From Mercurialis annua (taxonomy: Eukaryota; Streptophyta; Magnoliopsida; Malpighiales; Euphorbiaceae): a DNA stretch of 64,000 bases. The notes beneath the pieces were generated by a model. It saw only the letters and a program-made list of their open reading frames with translations. It had not been told where the DNA came from and ran no database searches. The stretch is taken from the NCBI RefSeq assembly GCF_937616625.2, contig NC_065570.1, forward strand, positions 13,402,001 through 13,466,000. The letters are read 5' to 3'. This document shows positions 23,281 through 35,890 of this stretch, piece after piece (the first letter of the stretch is position 1; every line of letters begins with the position of its first letter). The position numbers and the translations under genes were made by a program.

Positions 23281-23410
23281 GCAAGAAATGTAGTCAAGTC
23301 AGTCGGGGGTTTTCTCATCCGCATTCAAGTCAAAAGGAAGTTGTAGACAAGAATGCGGGTTTTTCCCCCACAATAAAGAAAGAAAAATTGAAAGAAACAA
23401 ATGTTAACAA
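23281..23410 (+). other. Spacer after gypsy pol
   Basis: Short non-coding link between the pol stop and the tandem array. Nothing else is visible. Confidence 0.5.
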
Positions 23411-23738
23411 GAGCACTTGCTCAGATACAAAATAAAAAGGGTAATGGCCCAGCTCGGTAAGTGGAGCACTCGCTCAGACACATTAAAATAAAAAAGGGTA
23501 ATTGCCCAGCTCGGTAAATGGAGCACTCGCTCAGACACCTTAAAAAGAAAGGGTAATCACCCAGCTCGGTAAATGGAAAACTCGCTCAGACACCTTAAAA
23601 AAGAAAGGGTAATCACCCAGCTCGGTAAATGGAGCACTCGCTCAAACACTTTAAATAAGAAAAGGTAATCACCCAGCTAGGTAATTGGAACACTTGCTCA
23701 GGCACAAAATAAAAAGGGTAATTACCCAACTCGGTAAC
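23411..23738 (+). repeat. Six-copy tandem array of about 57-bp units in the gypsy 3' region
   Basis: Units begin GAGCACTCGCTCAGACAC, pass through an A-rich spacer of varying length and end CCCAGCTCGGTAAATG. Six units follow one another, with the middle ones most alike and the outer ones more diverged. Tat-type elements are known for variable tandem repeats downstream of pol, which can seed satellites. Confidence 0.92.
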
Positions 23739-23870
23739 AGAAGCAAAAATTTATTAAATGAAAGCAAGAACGAACACAAAGATGTCATAAAAATTTATAG
23801 CCAATTCTCAAACATACGAGCAAATTAGTTCTATAAGAAAAATACAAAACAAATAGGCACTAGACAAAGC

Positions 23871-26222
23871 CTAAGGGCTAATACTAGCATTATTCACATC
23901 ATCGGGCACCGACACACCAGTGCCCGACACGGCAACTCCCTCACTCAACCCAGCCTCTTCATAATCACGAACCTCCAGAGGTTGTTCATCCCCGTCAGCA
24001 CCCACATCAACGTCAGATCCCTTGACAGCATCAACAGCCTCCTTTAACTCCCAGTCAAGATCCTCCTCCAACTCTTTTTCCCGGTCTGCAATCATCCTAG
24101 GATATAATTCCACAATATCCAAGTGCAATGCGTCCGAAGACACCCCAAAAGGCAATAAAGGACCCACTCGATGAACCAGGTCTTCTTCAATATACCGAAT
24201 TAACTGACCAAACTCGACCAACTGGGCTTTCTTGGCAGCATCCACACTAGACTTAGACTCGGACAACTGCCGAGCAAGATCATCCAGCTTTTTCTGCTGC
24301 AAATCCAGTTTACATTCATACTCTTCTTTCTGTCCCACCAACTCTTGCTGCAACTTGTTTTTCTCGTCTTCGAACGATGAAATTTGCAAACCTCGTTCCT
24401 CACTCTGTTTAATAGCAGTCTCCAAGGAAGTCTTCAGCTCGGCAATTTCCTTCCTAAACTCTCCTCTTTGGTACGCCATTAATGACTCTACATTAGCCCG
24501 AGCAAGCTGCTCATTTTCGAGCGAGGAAACAGTAACAGTAGCAGCAACATGGTCTTCAACAGCTTGATTAACCAAATCCTTTGGTACACATCGGCACAAA
24601 CAAAATGATTCATAGCCTGCATAAAAAGAAAAGAAGTTAAAACCGAGCAACGAGTTGAATAAAAATAATATTCGCCCAATTCACACAACAGTAAAGTAAT
24701 CACCTGGAGGAGATAACTCATGCCAAGTCCGACAAACTCTTTCGGCTCAGTATGCTTCAGCAAAGTCCTATCTCGAGGAAGAAATGATGTCGTAGCCAAT
24801 TTTATAGCCGTTCTAGAACTATCCACCTAAGCAGTCAAATTCTTCCTCCTCAACCAAGCAGCGATGGTTGCAGGGTAAATATCAAATTCAGCAATAGGCA
24901 CATCAGCCGACGTCTCCTCGACTACTTGCTTCCCATCTCGTTTCCTCTTTTTTGAAACATCATCGGTTTCTTTTACGCCAACAGCCCCCAAAGCAACCAC
25001 AAAAGGGACCCGATCTGATTCCTCATCCCCAGTACGGAAGCTATCATCATCCACTTCTGCACTCGGGCGCCTTTGAACCACTGTCTTAGTACGAGATTTT
25101 AACACATCGCTAGCCGCTTGCAACTTTTCGGCAACATCATCCTTGATCGGAACAGTGGTCACAGGAACAACGCTAATCGGAACTTCAGATGACCCAGCTC
25201 CAGAATTCATAACAACAGTGGCTGCTGGCATATTCCCAGTCCTGACAGACTCAACATTCTTTGCCTTTTCCTTACTCACAGGCCGAGACTTACGAGCATC
25301 CTCCATCACAGTAAGATCCAACACTGCACAAACACGGTAAGAAGATCAGTTAAAAACCACAATAAACATAACAAAAGCACGGGTACACAAGTTAAAAACA
25401 ACCTTCCGCATTAGGATCAACCGTCACCAACTCCACTTTAGGAACAAACTTATAAGTATCAACTGACCCACTCCTCTTCAAAACCGCCCGAAGACGATCA
25501 TAAGGCCCACGCTCGGCATTCTCTCGCCTAACAAATTTATGCTCAGGCGAGCTAGCAAGCCAACATTGAGGGAAGTCGGCAAATTCAGTAGGATGCTGCA
25601 CCCTAAACCACTCCACCCTAAACCTCTTCAACGAAGTTGTTACATTCTCAGTAATTTTCTTCTCTTTCCTCAATATTTTGAAGGTAGCAAAGTCATAAGG
25701 TCCAGCAAATATCATACCATAAATACTAGCAAACAGTCACACCGAGAAAGGTATGTCGTTAGCCTTATAAAGATTCAGAAGGGTAAATAAGTGCCTAATA
25801 GCATTAGGGTGAAATTGGCTAAGGGGCATCCTATAGAAGTGGAGCATAAATTTCAACTCATCACATAAAGGAAACCTAACTCCAGACTGCAAATGCTCCA
25901 AACAAATAACCATATAACCCGGATCTACAGGAGAATTTATGGTCACGGAAAGTGGAGATAACTCTAATTTATATTCGGCAGGAATCTTAAATCGTTTAGA
26001 CCAATAGACTAAGTCTGTCGATCTCACGGTAGCAAACGAAGTTTCCATCAAAACTTGTCTCTTCTCGGCAGTCTCGGTCTTACTTTTAAACAATTTTCTC
26101 GGCCAAACCGAAGAAGTAGCTTCAGAATCTAAGCATTCCGGATCTACCGGGTCAATAGCATCATCACCCTCCTCGTAATCCAATACTTCCACCTTATTCT
26201 GAGAATCCTCTTCACCAGACAT
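23871..26222 (-). pseudogene. Antisense gene inside the gypsy element: PF04195-like domain plus coiled coil
   Basis: It lies on the strand opposite pol. Start ATG at 26222 (MSGEEDSQNK). Exon 1 runs to about 25401 and holds the plant 'putative gypsy type transposon' (PF04195-like) signature (GVRFPLCDELKFMLHFY, LSQFHPNAIR). One TGA near 25737 sits where Trp would be expected. A donor (AAG|GTTGTT) and acceptor (GTGCAG, near 25326) lead to exon 2, a charged linker with KKRKRDGK and one TAG near 24827. Another donor after ...SYLLQ near 24706 and an acceptor (TTTATGCAG, near 24618) lead to exon 3, a long coiled coil (about 24560-24200) with an acidic tail. A frame change is needed early in exon 3. 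Tat elements commonly carry extra ORFs, some antisense. Function is unknown. Confidence 0.75.
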
Positions 26223-26791
26223 AGGTACTAAACTAATATTATAAATAACACACGGCAGAAAACAAATAAAAGAAAAAGTGAACCCAGCCGAAGGATCTGG
26301 CACGACTATCCTACCCCAAAAAAATAAAGAACAAATCAAGAAATACACATGAACAAACAACAATTACTAAATGAACACACGAATAAAAGATCAAAGAAAG
26401 AAAATAAGCAAACTTACTGATGAATAGTCGAAACAGAGGCCTTGAACAAACTTGAGCACAAGAAAAACAAGAACACAATAACAGAGAAATAAAGAGAGAG
26501 AAAATTGAACAATAAGAAAAAAAACGAAAAAATGGCAAAACAATATATAAAGACCGAGCAGGTGCAACCCAACATTCGCAAACATACAAAAAGCCATCAT
26601 TAAAGACATCCATTACTGCCCAACCGACAGGTGTCAAGCAACACAAACGAAACGTCATCAGCAAGTAACCGCCATAATTTGAAAACACAAGACAGATGTC
26701 CATCCACCAAAAGTCAACACAGCCAAACTTAAAAGGACAACTCGGAAAATTCCGAACATAAATATTCGGTCTCGCAGGAAGGAGGGGCTTG
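26223..26791. other. Gypsy region between antisense gene and 3' LTR, with polypurine tract
   Basis: Non-coding on the plus strand. It should contain the promoter of the antisense gene, although no clear TATA box was confirmed. It ends in a polypurine tract (AGGAAGGAGGGG, 26776-26787) just before the 3' LTR. Confidence 0.65.
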
Positions 26792-27443
26792 TGATAACAT
26801 ACCAAACGGACCGTCCAAAACCCGAGCATAAATGCGCCACCTACTTTTAAGATCACCGTAATCACACTACTAACCACCGAGGACAACTCACTCTCCGACC
26901 AAACAGACATAGATAGCATCTTAAATAAACCTAACAAGAATCAGAATATAAAGACCTAGCAGCCACTCCCGAGTAAGAAGTCACCACATGCAACAGTATC
27001 AGGGACGATCAGAATATCCTCGGATATACCGAGCTGAAAGATATTAACACCACCATCATAAACAACAGTTAACGGTATAAAGAGGGAAATCTCCAAAAGA
27101 CCATAAAACATTCGCTGACACAGAGACAGAACACGAACAAACAGAAAAGTCTTGACAACCATCCCCAAATCAATCTGACAGAACGGAAGGATCAGACACC
27201 TCAAGATCCCAACAAAGTCAACAAGTATAAATAATTAACCAACACCAAGAGAGAGGGGTAATATTCTTTTCTCACTCTTACACTTTCACCTTTCACTTCT
27301 TTCTTTTTTCTCTCACTAAAATACTAACTTGACCGTCGGAAAGGGCTCGCCAGAGTTCAACGCCGGCGACTCTTTAACGGTTGTCTTGTGAATTTCAGGT
27401 ATTGAGAGCGGAGCCCAACCGCAGGATATAACACAAGTTATCA
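26792..27443 (+). repeat. Gypsy 3' LTR (652 bp)
   Basis: Direct copy of the 5' LTR, same length, about 26 substitutions and no length change. AGAAT target duplication follows at 27444-27448. Confidence 0.95.
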
Positions 27444-27448
27444 AGAAT

Positions 27449-28081
27449 AATAGTGTTTATTTAAGAGATGGCAAATGGAGGAGAGAATAGGGTTATGTTT
27501 AAATTAGTCAACTTTAATTATTACTAATTGATCTCTTAAATAAAGATTGTATAGCCATTTATTAGTCCATAATCCAATTAAATATGTATTTGGTTATAGA
27601 AGCTAAAATTTTATTAATAAAAAAATTATTATTTAATATTCTTATAAATTAATTATTAAATATAATTCATACCATAAACTATACTACTTTAATTATTAAA
27701 TATAGTAAATCATTACTATTTTAATATGATAATTTATAAAAACATGTATAACCATTTTAATAACCAATTATTAATATTATTTAAATTTAATTATTAATTA
27801 TGATTTATATTATTATCACATTACTAGTCACGTGCGAAACAATTGAAAAAATAATAATACTAATAATACTTTTAAAATAAGGTATAAATTATTGAGAGAA
27901 AGCTGCAATGCACCTATGTGAATGATGTCCGCCCGCGCCTCGTAAAAATTTGAATTGAGACAGCGCCAACAAAAGCAGCTGCTACGTGTTCCTGTCTCCG
28001 TCTTTAAACATTTCAAAACCCACCAAATCCTCCTTTACCCTACTCTTCTATTTCTTGAACCAGATCATACAAACATAATCA
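27449..28081. other. AT-rich upstream region of the coiled-coil gene
   Basis: No gene. A perfect 14-bp inverted repeat (27456-27469 with 27531-27544, TTTATTTAAGAGAT) encloses 61 bp and may be a tiny MITE. The last 150 bp, from about 27930, are less AT-rich and are the likely promoter and 5' untranslated region of the next gene. Confidence 0.45.
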
Positions 28082-30870
28082 ATGGCTTCTCGTTACAACT
28101 CATACGATTCAAGATCATCAACAGCATCCTCGCATTTCTCAGACCCATCTTCTTCCACAGAATTCAATCTCAACCCACCCACAAAACCCACTTCAAGAGC
28201 GTTACTCAAACTCAACCAACCCAAGATCAATGACCATCATAATTTAACTTCAATGGTCAAGAAATTCATGGGGAATAAGAAACCAGTGTTGGGTAAAGGA
28301 GGGTCTTCTTCAGGGCTGGTGATTCCTTGTGATTTGATAGCTGAGGACTTGAAGAAAACTGCCAGGAAAGGTTCCGGCTTTTCTGGGCTGCAGAAGAAGC
28401 TGTTTGGTAAAGAGAAGGAGAGCGGGAAAAAGGCGGTGAAGGCGTTGACGGAGGTGAAAGGGAATGTTAATAGCGGGAATACGAGGACACTGGCTATGGT
28501 TCTGAGGAGTGAGAGAGAGCTGTTGAGTGCTAGTAAAGAGCAGGATATGGAAATTGCTGAGTTGAAGTTGATGCTCGAGGCGAAGAACAGAGAAGTGTGT
28601 TTGATTTTTCGACTTATTAAATTCGGGTTTTAGTTTTTGTTTGCATTTTTTGATTTATTTATGAATTTGGGGTTAGTTCATTTTTGGTCATTAGTTGATT
28701 AGAAGGAACTATATGTTCATTGGATTTTGTTGAATTCTAGATGCTATTCGATTAATTAGGTGATAAATAAGTGCTTAGAAGAGACTTTAAAATGATGTTG
28801 CTACTTCTAAACCTGTTAATTTGGATTTTGAATTTATAATTTACTTGAATTCGTTTGAGTTAAATAGTGATTTGTTGCCAAATATGGCCATTAGTATGTG
28901 TATTTTGGATGGTTAGATAATGGTAATTATAAATGGTAAGTGCAGGTTGAGAAGTTGAAAGATTTGTGCTTGAAGCAAAGGGAAGAGATCAGGTCACTGA
29001 AAAGTGCAGTTCTTTTTCCTGAGGTAATGAATCCTCAGGTTCAGGAGCTATTAGAGAAACAAGGATCAGAATTGAAGCAAGCCAAACAACTCATCCCAAC
29101 TCTCCAGAGGCAGGTCACTTCTCTCACTGACCAGCTACAATTCCTTGCTGAGGATCTTGCCGAGGTATCGTTTCTTTTCTTGATTCAGGAATCATTTGCA
29201 ATTTCATATGCACCCGTTGCTGAATATTGGCTCATCTCACTCTAGTTCATTTCCTTAGCTCAATACTTCTCTCATAAAAACCATATTTCTTGATGAGCAT
29301 GTTCTATTTTATGGCATTTCAATTAAAGCCGGAATCTGTATTTTCTTAAAAAAAAGAGTAAAAAATGAAGTGTTCTAGCAATGTATTTTCTTGATGAGCA
29401 TGTTCTATTCTATGTAGCATGGAAACTGATATGCTGAAACGGGAAACGACATGTTCTACAAGAATAGGCTATAAGATAATGTTTTGGAGTTATATAAGCA
29501 TTTTTGGATGTGAAAACAAAATGCTAAAATCTAGGATCGGAGGGGTTTATGAGCGAAATAGATGACGAGTGCTAGCTATTTAGTACCTCTTGGATGCATA
29601 CTTAAGTATGTAATTAGCCTTCCATATAAGCTGAGGTAGATAAGGATTACAAGGTACAGTGATAAATCATTCACTAATACATACACCTCAATATGATCTG
29701 GCTCTTTCAATATCCACTTGTTACTATGGATTTTGTTTTTACTTTATAAAAGAATAAATACTATCACCCCTTGAAATTACGTCCAAATTACTGTTTTCCT
29801 CTTGCAATTTAGAAACTTGTAGTTTTTTCTCGTCTTTTGGTTCCATTTAATTGAAACCCCCATACAAAAGATTCGGTTATCTAAAACTTAAAAGTCATGG
29901 AATTAGACCCAACCTTAGGAGTGATAGTAATTATTGCTAATTCATATTACCAATTGGGAAGTATGATAGCTTTTTTGGCCATAAGCAGGTGAAAGCTGAT
30001 AAATATACAAGAGCATACACCCAACATTATAGCAGCTCTCCAGAGACACCGACATATGATCACGAAGAAGCCACAAAATCCTTAGTAAGTATACTTACAG
30101 AGAGATCATGTAAAAATATGTTGACGGAAAATTGACAGACTATCTAACAATTAATTCTCTATCTGGACTGTTACTATAGTCTCAGTGTTTCTTCTTTCCA
30201 CAAATGTTTCTTAAAACTTAAGATAGCAACTGGATTTCGAATTTCCTTTTAGCTTTCTTGTTTAATAATATGTTTATTTATATTTTCAGGATTTCAGCTC
30301 TTGTGATGCTGCAAGTCCTGGTAGTCCCGACGACATGTTTCTAAAGGACTTCAATCCGTGTTTAACACCTTATTATGCCAACAAGACTAAATCCCAGGTT
30401 ACCGCTGCACTTTTCCCTGAAATGCCTCTTTATATGATATGTTTCCTTTCCACTGTTTTTGTTCAAAACCAGCCTTGAAGTGAATAGATTATAAAAAATA
30501 CATATATTATGAATATTCTTCACCCGTCTACTCATCTTTGTAGATTTCTATCAAACTTGATTACAGTAGTTTGTCTATTCTATTATTATATCTGGTACTG
30601 GATTCCATTTATGCTGTATGGAGTCGTGTCACAACTCACAAGGGAGATACTGATATCTTGCAGGAGTTTGAGGCAATCGGCTATGATTCTCCACTTGAGA
30701 AAAGATCGAGCAATGACAACATGCAAAAGTTGAGCTCTCGTACCAGGAAGATATCGAGAAGTTCAGATTGCTACCAGAGCAAAAATAATGCAGACAGCGG
30801 GAAAAAAGCTCTCAGATCTGATAAGAACAAAAGCACGTACGGAAAGCAAACGCAGCTCAGATATATATGA
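28082..30870 (+). CDS. Plant coiled-coil protein of unknown function, 380 aa
   Basis: Five exons join in frame: 28082-28594, 28946-29164, 29989-30084, 30290-30397 and 30664-30870. Introns are GT-AG and all phase 0, giving 380 residues. The N-terminus is Ser-rich (MASRYNSYDSRSSTASS). Residues 60-130 are basic and Gly-rich. Residues about 140-245 are a heptad-like coiled coil (SERELLSASKEQDMEIAELK; LKQREEIRSLKSAV; QRQVTSLTDQLQFLAEDLAE). The C-terminal third is polar and probably disordered. There is no signal peptide or membrane segment, so it is cytosolic or cytoskeletal. It resembles small plant GRIP/coiled-coil-annotated proteins in layout, but no family was firmly recognised. The nearest transposon ends 640 bp upstream. 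Confidence 0.85.
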
Positions 30871-31778
30871 TGTTGTAAGGAAGCATCGTTTGATTTTCTT
30901 TACCCGTTTTTTTGTCTATCATAGATTATAATTGGTGTTGAAAACTGAGACATCAGCAGAAGTTGCAAGCTGTATATGGTGCGAATGAAGCACTTGCGAT
31001 AAAGAATGAAAAGCTACTTACTAGTCATGGAAAGTTTTTCTATTTGTGCCTTATGTGCATCAGAATCAAACCACAACATGTTGATGCCGCCTTTCCAAGT
31101 ATTAGTAAACTGCACTAAATCTGGACACTTTATTCTGCTCAATCTTAACACCTAGTTATCGATATAGTTGCATTCTCAAATTTGACGACATGTTGAGGAA
31201 GCGAGATCAAGATTTTCATTAAAAGATTAACTGAAATGAAAAATCAATCAAATATATCAATTTAGTTTAGAACGGTTTAGAAAATAAAACATTTCAATTT
31301 ACTTTTTAGTATAAATTGAATCGAAAAACCAATTGAACTAACTAATTAGTTTGATTTGATTTGATGCATCTCTGTGGATTTGAGTTTATTAAAGGACTGC
31401 AGCAGCCATATAAAGTCTCTAAATGCTGCCTCAATTAGGCAATTAATACATCACATTATCGTGTCAATAACAGGCAGACAGCGCAGTATGTACATGAAAC
31501 AATTATAACATTATTCAGAAACCTCATAACATTATTAGGATACAACACCATCTCCAATTATTTCTCCTATCTAAAATGATTCTATTGTAACTGCATATAC
31601 AAGAGTTTGAGAGATACACTAATCGATCTGTTTACTCTACCAAAATTGGACGCCACAGAAAAAAGTAATCCCATGGACGAGCGTGAAGCTGAAATGTTGC
31701 TCGGGAGTCTACAAGCTCGAGAATAGGCGACAAGAGAAATTCCAATATTTTGTATGAGATGAGAAGTAGGGACCAGCA
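30871..31778. other. Convergent 3' regions
   Basis: Space between the stops of the coiled-coil gene (+) and NAR1 (-). It contains both 3' untranslated regions and an AT-rich middle. No further gene is visible. Confidence 0.5.
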
Positions 31779-34700
31779 TTACCAATTATGTAACTGAGAG
31801 GTAATGCTTTTAACAATAGGATGATACTCTGTGTGCATAAATCTTTTAGCTTTCTCAGAGCCAGGCTCATCCAGCCATTCGTTATATAAGCTTTTGACAA
31901 GGGGATTCTCAAAGGGATCCGCTACCAAAACCTATAAAAGATAGATAGTAATTTATTAAAGCATAGGAGGACGAAGAGAAGGATATAAGATAAAGAACAA
32001 AGAGACGGGATGGGTAGAAATCTCAAAACTTCTCTTTGCATAGCTACAACAAGCAAACACTATAGTCCATAACATTAAATTTCATTTTAACCAACCTCAA
32101 CATCTAGACTACGACTTATCTTTTGAATGTTTGCACAAAATAAACAAATTAGTTGCATATCTTCAGATTCTCTTGAAAAAGCAATTTCATTTATTGAAAT
32201 TCAATTGATATACCCAAGGAAAAATAATGCACTACAATCTTCTCGGAAAGAAAGTTTGACTGTTTAATCAGGATGGGATATTTTAAATTTTGATCCATTA
32301 AAAGGATACCATCATACTAGTAATTTATCGTTCTACGACTAAATATTCTCGATATAATATTCCAGATCAATGAAAGGAAAGTGCAAACACTATGTATTAT
32401 CCTGGAAAGAGAAAAACAGTATTAGATTATGCTCACATTTTCCATGTAAATGGCTTCCAGAGACTGAAGCAAATCCTTAGGAGATTGTCCAGGCTTTGGT
32501 TTGATTTGACCTCCACCATTCAAGCAACCTGTTAGATCGAGAAGGCTACCAGTTAATGCTAAAACAACACTTCTAGTTTGATATAGAAGGCATACTGAAT
32601 ATAATGTCTTGGCTTTGCTGGAGCCAGCGTTTAGCATTTAAGGCTCCAATTGGGAATTTAGGTGTTCTGTAAAGATTTGATTCAGTGGGCGTTTGAAGGT
32701 TTGGCTACTAGCATTTAGAGAAAATAACCAAATCTGAAACCTTGGATATTCTAATTGTTGAATACAAATGCTAGAGTTTAAAATAAAATAGATATCTAAA
32801 TTAGATTATATTACAGGAATACCTTTCTCTATATAAAAGCCAGCCTTTTTAACTATAATTCACTGTAAAATATAAGTTCAACATGCACGTATAGCACATC
32901 TACACCTAATCTAAGAGCACTGAATCTGTACATCGCATTGCGTGTTCGAGTGCACGTGTGTGCATACATGCATGTGTGTGTATCTGATAAAGAAAGAGAA
33001 GGACACACAAACAGAAAGAGAGAGTGACACACAAACAGAAAGAGAGGCACAAAAAGGAGCAGAGAGAAAGGTACCTGATGGACATGCCATAACTTCCACA
33101 AAATGATAGTCACATTTCCGCATTTTAACCTTTCTAACAATATTTTGTAGGTTCTGGAAGCCATAACAAAGTGCAAATTTCAACACTATATGTCCATCAA
33201 CCTGCAGTATATGATGACACAAATATATGAACACAATAGAAAAAAGGGTTAATTCCTAAAAAAATCACGAACTTTACACGAAGTTTCATTTTAATCATGA
33301 CCTTTAAAAGTTGTCATTTAAAGGCACGAACTTTCATTTTGTTTCAAATCTATCATTTCAATGTATTTTTGTTGACTAAATTCTTCAATAAACCATTAAT
33401 GAAAGACCCAAATTATAAATCGACATTAAATTTTATTATCTTTTAGTTAGAGTATATAGGATTAGGAATTTTTGGTTCGATAAAATACATCGGATTTTAC
33501 TTTGGCGATAGATTTGAAACAAAATGAAAGTTCGTGCCTTTAAATGACAACTTTTAAAGTTCATGATTAAAATGAAACTTCGTGTAAAGTTCGTGATTTT
33601 TTTAGGAATTAACCCTAGAAAAAATAACTATTAATCTATGTCTTGCAAATATCCATCAATATGATAAGATTATATAGGGATGCAAACATTTAGCCTATGT
33701 AAATGTACATGAGTTATGTTCATCCTAACACGACTGTAAAAGGATATTGAAAGGGGTGCATTCTTCACAGGCAATGAAGTATAGAACTTTGAAGGACAAA
33801 ATTAGAAGGTGCTTACTTCCAGAGTCACTTCACGAAAATCTGTATTTCTAATAGTTTTGAATGACAAAGGACCTTTTACATCCATTCCAAATATTGTTTT
33901 AGCAGCATTCCTGAATACCGTCTCTGCATAACCACCAGAGCTTCCATTCACTCCATAAAGATGCCCCTCTTCATTAACATTTGTCAACCTGCAAAGAAGT
34001 CAGCAGACATTTGCTCCGATGATTATCGGTTTAGCATCCTTTCAACACATAGATAAGGTTTAACTGGTAATCAAAATTCTTACATTTTATCTAGAGGAGA
34101 GTCTTCTAAGGCTGCAAAATCTACTTCTTTTAACTGCAAAAAGTGGATGAAATAAAGCATACTAAAGCAAGAATACTTTTTTACAAACACCAGCAAATAT
34201 TTTATCGAGGATGCTCATAAATTACACCAAAATGGATAACCCATCTCACCTTGATCAAATCTAAGACTTCCCCAGATGTCAAAACAGAATCGACCTCTGT
34301 GATACTAATATGACTACCATCACTCTTTTTCAGAGAATCCACTTCAAACACAAAGTCGTCCCTCACAGCCTCAAGCTTCTTATCATAACAAGGCATCACA
34401 GTCACATGGTAAACCTCCTCCGACCTATAAGAAATTTTTCATCAATTCTACATTTCAACTTACTGAAGTAAATGTATCCATGAGAACCAAGGAAAATGAA
34501 GCCACCATGCAAAGAGCAATAACGAGAATGCATTAATACCTAAGACCCATCTTTTCGCATATACGGTTTTTAATGGTAGCTCCAATAGTTTGTTGAGGGC
34601 TCTTCACAGAAGATATGTGAGGCAGAATATAGGATCCTAGTTGTTTTTCGGCATAGCATATCCAACCTACAATTGCAGAGAAGATATCAATTGAACATTT

Positions 34701-35890
34701 TTGCTTGTTGGCATGGTCTGAGAGGAGAACACAAACAAAAATAGAAAAGATTATATACAATTACTAAGCTATCATGTATTAAGAAATGAACCTGGGCATG
34801 CCGATGAAAGCATAGGCAGAGTTGACTTGGATCTCTCATCGTCATTTGACTGGTTTTGTTTATAACGTGCAATGAACTCATTACAAGTTTCAATAAGAGT
34901 TATATCTCTACTACTGCTTGTATCAAATACAGCCTTTACTCCCAAAGATTTAAAAAATGTAGTAAGTTTCTTAATAACCTGCAAATTTGCATTTCAAAAA
35001 TATTCACTTTCACACTTAAAATAAAACATTAAAAAATATCCACATATGCTGAATCCAACCGAATACCTGAAGTGGGGAGAGGCCAAAATGAACTGCAAGA
35101 GAAGCTCTGGATTGTGGAGAGACAGATATTACAACCGCCCTTCCTTTATCAATAGTAGAAAGAAATTCATCCAAGCTTTGCTTCTCAAGCATAACCGTCT
35201 CTGCTGACGTTATGCATCCACTATATTGTCACCCAAAAGCATTATAAACAGCATTAATCTCAAGATCTCACATCAAATTTTGAAAAGAAGAACTCTTCTA
35301 ATCACCAAGAATATGTTGGAAAGTGTATGAACTAAGTTTCATGTTCGCAAAGCATGAAATTGATTCTCAACTAAGTAAAACAAGGCATTTAATAAATTAC
35401 ATAAACCATTTTCAAAGAACTTTAAATAGTGTTCGCAGCCTACTAACCACTATCGATTAACTAACCACTACATCGAATTCCATTTCCTATGTTCCATAAA
35501 CCATAACAAAATATATTATTAAGCTATCCACAAAACAAATGAACTACACAGGAGAATTGAATTAACCTGCACGCCAAACAGTCTTTAAGGGAGATTTTAA
35601 CAGGTGCAGTTTGCTGCGGCTGCTGCTGCTGTTGCTTATTGGAAACTGAAACCCTTACCTAAAATTAGAGCAACCAAGAAAATATTTCTTAAGAAGAATC
35701 AATAATTTAGCAGCTAATGAGTCAATTCAATAAGGAAATTGCAGAACTTTTGAAGTACCTGAGGTTTATCGGTTTTGGGTTTGACAGTGTTTGATTTCAA
35801 CCCCTTTAATGAAACAACGCAAGCTTGAGACGGAGCAATGAAATCGCTGAGATCTTCAATTCTTATAGCTGCCGAGAATTTCTCCGACAT
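31779..35890 (-). CDS. NAR1: NAR1/GOLLUM, cytosolic Fe-S assembly factor (Fe-hydrogenase-like), 486 aa
   Basis: Eleven exons read in frame on the minus strand: 35890-35759, 35658-35567, 35220-35067, 34978-34792, 34666-34540, 34424-34250, 34133-34084, 33988-33817, 33201-33075, 32528-32437 and 31931-31779. All introns are GT-AG. The 486-residue product matches eukaryotic Nar1/NARF in length and order. N-terminal cluster ligands are C24 and C71-x2-C74-x2-C77 (DCLACSGC). H-cluster-like ligands are C187 (SSACPGW), C243 (VMPCYDKK), C403 and C407 (ACPSGC). It belongs to the CIA pathway that passes 4Fe-4S clusters to cytosolic and nuclear proteins. In Arabidopsis, loss affects oxygen-dependent growth. 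Gln-rich residues 53-60 are variable. Intron 8 carries a MITE. It appears intact. Confidence 0.96.
33002..33046 (+). repeat. Short tandem repeat in NAR1 intron 9
   Basis: GACACACAAACAGAAAGAGAG occurs twice, at 33002 and 33026, next to a GT-rich stretch. The position is just inside the intron beside exon 9. Confidence 0.75.
33246..33615. mobile_element. 370-bp foldback MITE (MULE-type) in NAR1 intron 8
   Basis: The two outer ~110 bp are inverted copies (GGGTTAATTCCTAAAAAAAT... and its complement), with only about 100 bp unique between. TAGAAAAAA flanks both sides (33237-33245, 33616-33624), a perfect 9-bp target duplication pointing to Mutator-type transposition. No coding capacity. It lies within the intron between NAR1 exons 8 and 9 and leaves both splice sites intact. 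Transcribed, it would form a long hairpin in the pre-mRNA. Confidence 0.88.

Larger units (their letters stand above)
16908..27443 (+). mobile_element. Complete Ty3/gypsy Tat-type LTR retrotransposon with an antisense gene
   Basis: Two 652-bp LTRs (16908-17559, 26792-27443) begin TGATAAC and end GTTATCA. A perfect 5-bp target duplication, AGAAT, lies at 16903-16907 and 27444-27448. About 26 mismatches were counted between the LTRs (about 4%). Plus-strand order is primer-binding site, gag, protease, reverse transcriptase, RNase H, a second RNase H, integrase. The second RNase H ahead of integrase marks the Tat lineage. A tandem array and a multi-exon antisense gene follow pol before the polypurine tract. 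Several stops and frameshifts make it inactive. Confidence 0.95.

Noticed and set aside
24232..24567. Plus-strand open frame of 111 codons in the gypsy element
   Set aside because: It is the mirror of the coiled-coil exon of the antisense gene; Ser/Cys-rich composition is typical of a shadow frame.
26311..26937. Minus-strand 208-codon frame across the gypsy 3' LTR edge
   Set aside because: It runs through the polypurine tract and LTR boundary; it is hydrophobic, low-complexity and not shared with the 5' LTR copy in full.
32853..33234. Two overlapping 107-codon minus frames in NAR1
   Set aside because: They read through exon 9 and the repetitive intron (CA/GT and GAGA runs); the real frame is exon 9 of NAR1.
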